Source of the DNA: Cerrena zonata
Lineage: Eukaryota > Basidiomycota > Agaricomycetes > Polyporales > Cerrenaceae
Assembly (NCBI GenBank): GCA_038087015.1
Contig: JASBNA010000002.1
Location: 248,001 to 312,000 of the forward strand
Length of the DNA: 64,000 bases
Direction of reading: 5' to 3'
This document shows positions 45,126 to 54,777 of the stretch, one piece after another. The notes under the pieces are model-generated. The model saw only the letters and a list, made by a program, of their open reading frames with translations, was not told where the DNA came from and made no database searches. Numbering within the stretch: the first letter of the stretch is position 1; each line of letters opens with the position of its first letter. Made by a program: the position numbers and the translations under genes.

Positions 45126-46067
45126 TTGTACCAATATTAGACCGAGATGAAACAAATACTAGAGTCGCAGAAATAGACAAGGTTCACGAAGAGGAACACA
45201 CGACCATGACTTCTTTGGACGTGTCGCGCATTGAGACGCGTCGTGGTCACGTGATCGCTTGTCGTTGATCGAGATCACTTGTGTCAGCGTCCGCTATCCC
45301 AAAGGGGACATTGAGAAAGATGGAATCGATGAACTACGATGAGTGGTGGCGTCAGACCGCTTCCATTGCTTGCTCGCCGTCTGGATGTTTGAACTTGCTC
45401 CTCATGAGTAAAATGTCCCACAACGACGATGTGAAGAATCGACCAAAGCACACGAAACTTACATACATGAGTGTCCCTCGTTTCTTGGGCGGGCCGCTCG
45501 CGGTCTTGAAGAACAAGGAGAACAATACATTGACTTCCTTCCTTCCCACTCAACCGCCGCAACACACCACGCAACCACCTCATCTGAGTGTTATCTGTAC
45601 CTTGTGTATCACGATGGTATGGGTCAGGCGCTTTCAAATGGAGACAATGTGTCACCGAACCTGTCAGCGCCGTCAATCACGGAAAGAAAATCGAAATCCG
45701 TTCTCATCGAATCAATTTCAGAAGTTTAAGCGGGACGCGCAAGATGTTGATCTGGAGGTAGGAAATGAAATCAAAATCAAAGATCGTACAATACGAGAAG
45801 ACATAAAAATGACTATGTGACACATGAGTTCAGAATTACAGGAGCATCCAGCGAGATGCCGGGCGGTAAGAGTTACAATGAGGCATACCATGAATTGGTC
45901 GTGAGGTGGAAAAATCAAAATGTGCGTGATGGAATGATTGTCCATGAGATGGGGAAAAGTCCGGATGAGGATGGAGATGTGCGATGTTAGGGAGAACAAG
46001 AGGTGGATAAATAGAGTGAGATTCAAATCAGCATCTTTGCCCAACGACCCCCAGATGGCTGTCGCCA
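45126..46067. other. Unresolved region between Pif1 copy 3 and the kinase gene
   Basis: About 940 bp. Open frames overlap on both strands: 45281-45820 plus (first ATG at 45320, MESMNYDEWWRQTASIAC) and 45352-45549 minus, which reads PPKKRGTLMYVSFVC and has a good GTAAGT donor beside it. None shows a known domain and I cannot choose between them. A small gene of fewer than 200 codons may be hidden here. It also contains the copy 3 promoter. Confidence 0.3.
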
Positions 46068-48054
46068 CTATACCCTCCTGCCTATGCTATCAAGTGTCTG
46101 TCTGGAGTACGGAGCGGTCCTCGTTCGACTGACTGTCTTCACCAACTCCGACATACCGTTCATCGCTTTCTGCCTGATACCCTCCTTGTCGTCGCTCACC
46201 GTCCGACCAGTAAGTTTTCGCCAGAGACGACTAGAAGGGGGTAATGCTGATGATGAATGCGTACTAGGTTCAGATGGACCAGAGTCGGAAGTCGAAGCGA
46301 CCGATGATGGGGATCCAGCAATTGGAGGAGCCCTCTCGCGACTCTTTGGAATCTCAAGAGGTGTACTTTCCGCAGCCCCTATCATAGGTGTCGGGAGCGT
46401 CGACATACCGACGATGTCCTTGGAAGATTTAGGGGTGTCCCGATCCTCCGTCAAGCCAGGACCCTGATGTATCAGGCCTTCCCGACCCAACCGCCAAACT
46501 ACCCTCAAGTGGACTCTCCGACGCACACGGCTCCGGTCGATCATTTAGTGACCCCTGATCGAGTTTTGGCTCAATCGCCTGCAAAATGGATCTGGAGGAT
46601 GTTCCCCGCCCCAAGTGAGGGCGGGGAGCGTGCTGAGTGGTATTATGGCGCGTCCTCATGCGTTGAGCATACGCCGCAGCACCCTCTTCATGCTCCCTGT
46701 TTTCACTTGACGACTGGTCACCGTCCTCATTATCGGGTTCTCCATCTTCGGGTTGGATAATTTCAGCAACATTCTCCGCCGGCATGACACCGATTGAACG
46801 GTGTATGGGATGTGGGCCGTAGACGGAAGTGGTAGGACTTAGGCTAAAGTCCCAGCTGTCGATGGTGCGGTGGGTCATAATGGAGGGTTGTTTCCGTCGT
46901 TCCTGGCGTTGGGCTAGTGGGGGAAGTTCCTTTAGGATAGTGTTGACTAGATAGCCTTTCTTCTTGGCTCCCTTGAAGAAAGACGACTGTAGTAGTTCTT
47001 CGGCAGTTGGACGTGCGGCTGGATCTTTATTTAGACATTGTTGGACGATTTCCTGCAAAACTACGGGAATATTTGTGTGGGCCGCTTTCGCGCTCCAGCT
47101 TTGGCGGTTCATTCTGTACAATGTGTAGGAGCACATTATGAGGGGACTCCCGGGAGCGCGGCGCACGACCCTGCGTTAACTCAAGCGCTGTGATTCCAAA
47201 CGACCAGATATCGGCAGATGCGTCGTACTGTTTGCCGTTGATGACCTCTGGCGCCATCCAACAGGGAGTGCCAACGAATGATTTCCTCTTACCAAGCACC
47301 CGCGGTCTGTGGGGATGGTGGGAAGCTGACTGACGAGAAGAGGGCGCAGAGCGATGATTCATGATACCCTTGGGGGGTTGAGTAGAGGACATCGAAGAAA
47401 GGGAAGGAGTCATAGATGTATGCGTGGTATCCTCATTCTCCCAAAGAAAGGCAGCGACACCAAGGTCGCCAAGAAGGACGGTACCATCCTCATCAATGAG
47501 AAAGTTGGCAGCTTTAACATCACGATGCATGAGGCCATTAACATGAAGATAACTAGGAGAGCGGTCAGTACAGATAATGAGAGAAGGGGACTGTGAAACG
47601 AGCTAACTTTAGTCCTTCCAAAGCTTGTTTCAGAATACATCTTACGACTTCCTCTTCCATACCACCCGGCCATCCGTAGCGCATAACATCAGCCGCACTA
47701 CCAGATTTCATTAGTCGAAGTGCGATATACAGTTTATGGCCCTCTGTCCATGTTCCACGGACACGGAGGACGTTAGGGGTGCTTCGAAAGTGACATTAAC
47801 TGAGTCTCCCTTTGAAGTAGGTGTAGTGAACGAGGGGGAAGTCGATCAAGATCGAGAACTTTGAGAGCACAGGGGATGGGATGGGGTTCTTCGCTAGCAT
47901 GGTACAGAGCCGAATATACAACAGACGATGCTCCGAAACCGATGGGAGCACCGATGGTATAGTCTGATGAGGTATTACTGTACAATCGCCACTCGTCCTT
48001 GACAGCACCAATGAACTTCTTGCCAACGTCGGCATTTATTGCGGTAGTAGGCAT
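46068..48054 (-). CDS. STE20-group Ser/Thr kinase, OSR1/SPAK (FRAY)-like, with frame breaks
   Basis: Starts MPTTAINADVGKKF at 48054. Kinase landmarks: GAPIGFGASSVVYSA (glycine loop), CALKVLDLDR (catalytic Lys), LHVNGLMHRDVKAANFL, GDLGVAAFLWENEDT (DLG in place of DFG), SFVGTPCWMAPEV, DIWSFGITALEL and NKDPAARPTAEELL. The Ser/Thr-rich tail ends YSRQTLDSIGRRV at 46068. This resembles OSR1/SPAK/FRAY-type stress kinases. The frame must change by one extra base at three points: after LSLSKHP (CCCC at 47776-47779), after HKYSRS (TTTT complement at 47057-47060), and in the tail near 46465-46510. The first two fall on 4-nt homopolymers and restore conserved kinase sequence if one base is dropped. Either assembly indels or a decaying gene; I favour indels because every motif is preserved. 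Confidence 0.78.
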
Positions 48055-48674
48055 CGCGTGCTCATTGACAGAGTGGCAGAAGGGAGAGTGTATGCTAGAT
48101 GCTGGTGGAAAGAGGCAAGGAGTCTGGAAATGGCAAGTATGTGACTGCGTATGTCATGATCCCCGTTGTAGGCGTTGGTGCACCAGCGCTCCGGGCTCGC
48201 TTCTTGCAAAGCTGATCAAAGTGAAGAGTGGATCTCGATAGGCTCAGCATTTGAATCAAAACATTGAAAGGGGATACTCCGCAAACCCAGTTCGCACTAG
48301 TCGCGGATGTCGGTGATCCTCTGAATTCCGAGCACCCCAGAGCGACTGAACTGCGTCCGAGGCAACGCATAAAATGAAAAGAAAACTAAAGACGAGAACG
48401 ACCTATTTTGTGGCCCGTGCGGGAGGCGGGTGCGCCCGAGAAAAGGCCCCGGCAGATATGAATTTGCATGTGATAATCAGAGGAATGCTTATCTCTGTGA
48501 CCGAGTCACGCCCTAATCAGGCCAATTTGATTGGGAGGGCATGTGACGCGCGTGACAGAGAGATAGGCCGTCTTTGGAGGGGCGAGCCAAGCAGTGTTTT
48601 CGCTCGTCTCCCTCAGCAGCCAAGTTGCACTCAACGCCGGTCTGCTCTCTCCCATCCTCCTCCCTCACTCTTCT

Positions 48675-51322
48675 ATGGCACCCGCTCAGCCTTGTGCCAA
48701 ATACCAATACATCGTCACCGCCGCTGGCCCCAAGATCGTCCCAGTCCCGGATGCATCCTCAAAGGACGAAGAGTCTCCGGCCGACTACAACTCTGGCGGT
48801 TATCTCCCAGTTAAAGTCAAAGATTCATTCAAGGACGGCCGATATGTTGTCGTCAGGAAACTGGGGTAAGTCCCTGTCCACACTCTGCCCCGCAGATAAC
48901 AGCCCGCTGACCTTGCTTCTGTTTTTCTCATCTCACACGAGCAGTTGGGGCCACTTCTCCACCGTATGGCTTGTCAACGATACTGTGTACGTATTCGCTT
49001 CTCCCCTCATCGTATGTTCATGATTTCCCCAACCATACATTGAATGTCCTGTGGCCCTGAGATCGTCGCTGTTCATGTTTCTCTCCTTATCAGTCATCAG
49101 CAATATCTGTTGGAATTTTCTCGATCAATATTCCATTATGGCAACCAACGGAAGGACGACCATGGGCTGCCCCTTGACTCTACTGAAGCTTTTACCTAAT
49201 GGATGACTGGCTCGACAGCACACATGCCGCGAGGGACTGTCAGGATTCGTAGCTAAACGCCGCTCGTACCTTCCGGGCCCGAATAATTTGTCTTGAGACC
49301 TTGAGTCATGGTTCTGGCGTTGTCTTCAGTGGCCTATGACACATGAACTTGTCGCTAGCTGTCTCTGAGAATTCACTGGCTTGCTGCTGCCCACCATTCT
49401 GTTGACAGCTGTCAGCCAGTGGTATGGTTGGGAATCTTTGATCAAAACTGCCGTCCCTGTGATATGGCTTGAACTATACAGTCATCTCGGAGGGATTACA
49501 ACGAATGCAGACGAAACTGACTCACCTGTTCTTAGTACCAAACGTCACTCCGCTCTCAAGGTCGTTAAATCCGCGGGTCGGTATGCCGAAACCGCAAGAG
49601 ACGAGATCAAACTCCTCCGTAAAGTCATGGATGCAAACCCTGACAACCGAGGACGAGATCATGTTGTTTCCTTTTTGGACTCTTTCCAACACTGTGCACC
49701 GGACAACATCCACATTTGCTTAGTCTTCGAACCTCTTGGTGAGAACCTACTTGCGCTCATTGAACGGCATAAAGCCACCGGGGTTCCCGTGAGTCTAGTC
49801 AAGGTGATTAGCAAGCAGATCCTCCAAGGGTTGCAGTATCTGCATGACGAATGCGACCTCGTCCATACCGACATTAAACCCGAGAACATCAGTGAGTAGC
49901 GGAAGGATCATCTTCAACCTTAAACATAACGACTCACGTTATCATCATAGTGGTATCTATTCCTGACGTCGAATCACATATTCAAGCTGAACTTTCGAGT
50001 TCACCGTCTCCCACGTCACGTAAAGTTGGTGTACCACCGAAGCAGATGACGCGACCGGGTGTTATCATACCACGGCGACCCACGGGACGTGAACGGCATG
50101 TTCAGATTTTCGATTCACAACCCTTATCCAGTCCATTGCACAGCGCAAGTTCTAGTCCATGTACTAGGACTGGATTGCAGATGTCTCGGATCGATAGCAC
50201 CCTCAATTCAGCTTTAGCTTCGTCAAGTACGATAAGCAAGGCACCCCAGAACTCACAGGATTCAGATTCCAGTCCCTCGACACCGGAGTTGTCCGACCAC
50301 AGTGGACCGTCCTCTGTAATGGTTTCGACCAGCTTCGCTTCGAGTAGTAATGATACTCCTCCAACATCAGTAGGCAGCGTCATGAGTGGCATGATGAAGT
50401 TGTCGATGTCGAACACTGACGCATCGAGAACATGCACGTGTCTCTGCGAGGATACGACTAACCTCGAAGAAGAGGATCCAGCCTTACGTTCAGACGCTTT
50501 GCAACGACAGGAGGTACCACCTACCGGTCCTTCTCTCCTTTCACAAACCGCCCCCCTTGATATCCATCACCACCGCAATTGTTCCTCCCGTTCCTCTTCC
50601 TCATCTCCACATTCCAAAGCGCACCCACCAACCTCACCTGTTTCACCTCCTTCCCCTCTTCCTATCCAACCTCCTCTCTCCATCAAGATTGCCGATTTGG
50701 GCAATGCGACACCATCGCGGAAGCATTACACAGAAGACATTCAGACACGCCAATATCGTTCACCCGAAGCTATCTTGGGTCGTTCGGATTGGGGATACAC
50801 AGCGGATATGTGGAGTGTTGCTTGTGTTATATTCGAGCTCTTGACTGCTGAGTACCTCTTCGACCCTCAAAGTCAAGGAAACCTGTTTGGGAAGGATGAC
50901 GATCACATGGCCCAAATTATCGAGCTATTGGGTGACTTTGACACCGAGATGAAGTTTGGCGGAAGGTACAGCAGAGAAATCTTTGACAGCTCAGGTAAGC
51001 CTTCAAAGTCTTTATATATGGCGATCAGCTACTGTGATTTCGCAGTGGCTGTTTCCCGTCTGCTTCTTGGTAGGACATGTGCTGATTTGGTTGTCTGTGC
51101 TCTTCAGGCGCGCTGCGGTATATCCGTAGTCTCAAACCGTGGCCCTTGAAACGGGTAATGATGGAGAAATACCTTTGGTCTGAAACCGATGCCGTGGCGC
51201 TTTGCGAGTTCCTGGAACCCATGTTAGTGGTAGAACACCGAAAACGGAAACAAGCCCGCGAGATGATCAACCACCCATGGCTAGAAGTCGACCTTCACTC
51301 ACCCGAACTATGGCAGGTGTAG
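48675..51322 (+). CDS. SRPK-type SR-protein kinase (Sky1/Dsk1-like)
   Basis: Starts MAPAQPCAKYQYIVTAAG. The kinase domain is split as in SRPKs: GGYLPVKVKDSFKDGRYVVV, KLGWGHFSTVWLVNDT, RHSALKVVKSA, then LHDECDLVHTDIKPENI. A Ser/Pro-rich spacer of about 230 residues follows, then KIADLGNATPSRKHYTEDIQ, TRQYRSPEAILG and DMWSVACVIFELLTAEYLFD. It ends WLEVDLHSPELWQV with TAG at 51320-51322. SRPKs phosphorylate Arg-Ser domains of splicing factors and control their nuclear import and activity. The intron at 48987-49535 is about 549 nt, ten times the local norm. The next gene on the same strand encodes an SR-like splicing protein, and the kinase gene diverges from the FRAY-like kinase with about 620 bp between starts. 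All catalytic motifs are present. Confidence 0.9.
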
Positions 51323-52116
51323 AGAGGGAGATGTCAGCTGTGGACGAATAGTTGGTCGCGCGTTTTGACGTGCGTTTTTGCTTTATATTCCCCAAGGACC
51401 CCTAGAGTTTGGAGTGGGATTGCGTCTTCTATGGCGTGATCCGGTGGTGTGTCTTGTTGCTTCTATTCAATTCGGGTTTATAGGTGGGGATTCCGTGTTG
51501 CTTTTTCTTTTTAGAGACCCTCACAGTCATAGATGACTGTCACGAACTCTTTTGCTTGTTTCACTTTTCATGTTTGGTGTTAGGCCTTTTCTCTCTCCGC
51601 GTACAACACCAGGTTGTTCGCGGAGGTAATGTTTTTAATTCTTATTCTATGTACATGCTCCTCTCACGACGCGAATTACCCCCCTCACGACTAGACGCTA
51701 GATCTTTTCATATGCCCCATTGTCACTACCTTCTGCACTCACAACATTATTTCCTCTTTGGTTCTCCTGTTGTTTTAATCTCCCCTGCATATCTTGTCAT
51801 GACCTCGACATGTCTTTACGCGAATGTCTGGGTCCGCCACTTACCCTAGTAGTCTCCTAGACGGTATCGTATGTGTAGCTCACGACTACTGTAGCATCAA
51901 ATAACACTATTGAAAACCTATTGTGTGTGCTTGACGGGAAGATAGGCTATGCACACGAGGTGGTGCAGCTTCGCAGCTTGAAACGGCCTCGTGTTTGTCG
52001 TTTGTGGGCGTCAGGCGCTTGGTGGTCGGAATGAACCGCCTGCGGAGCTCAAAAAGGGGTCGCCCAAAATCCTGTAGTTCGAAAGCGCTGGTGACCATTC
52101 TCTGTTTCCTGCAGCC
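51323..52116. other. 3' flank of SRPK gene and upstream region of SR-like gene
   Basis: About 790 bp, T-rich, with no domain-bearing frame. The first half likely holds the SRPK 3' UTR. Positions 51900-52116 probably contain the promoter of the SR-like gene. Confidence 0.4.
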
Positions 52117-52380
52117 ATGGCCGCGTCTCCCATTACTGTGGACGGTGGAAACATGCCTCCCGAAGACAAGTGGGATCATCCTCACGACCCCATGGTCACC
52201 TCTCCCAATAACTCGAACAGCGGCGGACCCCACCCTGGCGACGAACACCATTCTAGCCATCAGCAACCTCCTGAGGATAATGACAGCTACATGCGAAACG
52301 CGTCTGCTCCTGCAGAGGGCAGTGATACTCACCCTAACGGCAGAAGCGAAACCTCCCATCGTGGTGAAAAGCAAATCAAG
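52117..52380 (+). CDS. Possible alternative first exon of the SR-like gene
   Basis: Begins MAASPITVDGGNMPPEDK and reads through a polar, disordered 88-residue stretch to HRGEKQIK, followed by a GTGCTT donor at 52381. The acceptor atgcag at 52812 would join it in frame to PNKVYIGGLPEY of the RRM gene, removing a 432-nt intron. This would give a longer isoform; the alternative is a separate small gene ending at 52455. The open frame and phase match are seen; the splice is inferred. Confidence 0.45.
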
Positions 52381-52806
52381 GTGCTTATCTGGTCTTTTTT
52401 CATCTCTGCTATGTCTGCTTTCTCCCTGTTCCCCCTTGTCTCCCGGCGTCCCTAGTCTCATAATTTTGGACGCACGCGCGTAAAACCGGGTTTGTGCTGC
52501 TCTTTTGCTTGGTACCAGCCTGTTACATGCCTCCTGTTCGTTGGGGCGACAGGTGTGTGGAGTCAATGCACCTAATTTGGACCTTGTGGTCTATACCTGT
52601 GCCATTTGAACTTCGCAGGCGCGCTTTTGCTTATTACGACGCTCTTCTTGGTACCGTGACGCACTTATTTTGTTCCGTCTTGACTTGTTTGCTACGACCT
52701 TTCTACCGGAGTACTGCTGGCTGAGACTGAAGGCTCATTACTTGCCACGCTGCTCTTGCTTCCATTCTTTGCTTGCATCCTGAGACCGCGTTGTTTATCA
52801 TCCACT

Positions 52807-54350
52807 ATGCAGCCCAACAAGGTTTATATCGGTGGTCTCCCCGAGTATACTCGCAAGGAGGACCTACAAAATTGCTTCGGCAAAATCGGTGACATCGTCA
52901 ACATCGAACTCAAGTACGTTTTTCTACATTCTCTCGATCCCGTAATTATCCCTGACTTACGGTTGCTTTGTAGAGTCGGCTATGGCTTTGTGGTATGTGT
53001 ATACAACACGGCTGCGCAGTTAGACTGCTCCTAACCCATAACCTAATTACACAGGAATTTGACAGCCGTGAGGCCGCTGAAGAAAGTGTTGCCAAATATC
53101 ACGAAGGATTCTTCATGGGAAACAAGATCCGTGTAGAACTTTCAAGGGGCGGTGGACGAACCGCGAAGTACGGCGGAGATCCAGGTGCTTGCTTCAAGTG
53201 TGGCCAGGTCGGTCACTGGGCTAGGTTGGTGACATCATTTTTGTTGCTTGACTCCGATCACTGACATCTCTATTCTCTGTAGGGAGTGTCCTAGTACTAA
53301 TGGGTGAATACCTATATGTCCTTGTCCGCTTATAGGTTTCTAATTCCTTCTTTCAGGTCTGCACGCGGAAGCGACGCTCCCCTCATTGACCGGATCCAAC
53401 CATCTGGCAGGGACTATCCTCCTCCCCCTCCTCGCGACTACCCTCCTTATCGCGACGACTACCCACGTTACCCTCCTAGGGACCCACGATACGCGTACGA
53501 CTATCCGCCCCCTCCTCGCGACTATAGGCGTCCTCCTTCTCCCCCAAGAGAGTACCGTGACTATCCTCCTCCGGCTCGCGGACCTCCTCCCAGGGATGAC
53601 GACTATCGTGCCCGAGGAGCCGCGCCACCACCAGCTCGCGTAGAAGCTCGTCCTGGTTACTACCCACCAGAAGATGCTTTGCCTCCTCCTGGCTATCCTC
53701 CCAGTCGCTACGGTCCTCCGCCTCCTCGTGACTACTATGACAGGTATGACAGGCGTGCGCCTCCTCCCGACAGGTATGCTCCGTACCCGCCACAACCCGC
53801 CTGCTCGTGCTAGGACGCCTCCTGGAGGACCTGTCCCTGCTAGGGCTGCTGCTCGCGATGACTTCGAGCGTGAACGTCCGCCTCCTAGGTAAGCTTTCCA
53901 AGCGTCTTTGCAATTGTGGATCACAATTTGACTTGATATTCAGGGACTACCCTCCTGCTGACTATCGTGGACGCCCTATGTCCCCTCCGCCAAGCTCTCG
54001 TTATGCTGACTATCCTCCTCGTGCCGGAAGTTCTGAGGCACCACCACCTCGCTACCGGTAAGCTTCTATCGGCGCTTTAATCTCACTTCTATAAACTCAT
54101 CTTCCCTCGTTGTCACATTAGTCGCCGTTCTCAGAGCCCCCCTGCACGCTCGGGAGCTGGAATCCATGACTCTGGCTATGCACCTAGCTCAACTGGGGCA
54201 ACCTACTCTGGTAGTACTGCTGGGGGCTTCGCTGGCAACTCTTACTCTGGCGGGGGTGCTCCGGCAACCTCGAGAGGAGGTACCACTACTCGTGACTATC
54301 CCCCAACACGCGCTCGTGAGAATGAATCCGGCAACTATAGAAGGCCTTGA
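52807..54350 (+). CDS. SR-like splicing factor: RRM, CCHC zinc knuckle and RDYPP-rich tail
   Basis: Starts MQPNKVYIGGLPEYTRKEDL. The RRM has RNP2 VYIGGL, and RNP1 GYGFVEFDS is restored by two splices (introns near 52913-52974 and 52994-53054). A CCHC knuckle CFKCGQVGHWAREC follows, again split by an intron (about 53226-53281). The tail is a run of RDYPP and PPPRDY repeats with many Arg, Asp, Tyr and Pro, ending ENESGNYRRP with TGA at 54348-54350. The layout resembles SRSF7/9G8-type proteins, which bind exonic enhancers, but with Tyr/Pro-rich instead of classic RS repeats. One intron at about 53773-53812 is only 40 nt and keeps the frame. A longer N-terminus from 52117 is possible. The upstream SRPK gene is a likely functional partner. 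Confidence 0.85.
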
Positions 54351-54777
54351 GTCATTTTCGTATCGACAGTAGTACTCACCTGATCCCTCAATTGCTTCAC
54401 ATTATCTTGTAACATCCTTGCGCAGCTCGAACTTGTTTCGAACTGTGGCAGCTCTGACAGTGGCTCGCTCTTTTTTGCTCTCCGTCGATCGCTCGTTATC
54501 GTATGTTTGAATAGTTGTCTTGGTTGCGTTGTATGTCATGATGTCTGCTTTTTATGAGGGCTGCACTGGAAGTCCCTTTAAGTCGCTCTTTGCTTTGCTT
54601 TTCTCCCTAAACCGCTGCCGAAAGATAGTGGTCTTGCTATTGGCTAGTGCTTTTTGATTTGATCATGTCAGTCTTGGGTCTGTCAATCAAACCTTGTTAC
54701 TGAATGCGGAGATACGGAAGGTTCGGAGGATATAGACTGTATACAATGGGCCCTCGCGGTGCTGTAATCTAAGGGGC
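54351..54777. other. Convergent 3' region
   Basis: About 430 T-rich bases between the SR-like gene and ABC transporter copy 2. No gene is seen. It should carry both polyadenylation regions. Confidence 0.4.

Noticed and set aside
51907..52566. Minus-strand 219-codon frame
   Set aside because: It is the shadow of the polar plus-strand exon at 52117-52380 and has no domain.
53340..53924. Long minus-strand frames opposite the SR-like tail
   Set aside because: Shadows caused by the low-complexity RDYPP repeat; Arg/Val-rich nonsense translation.
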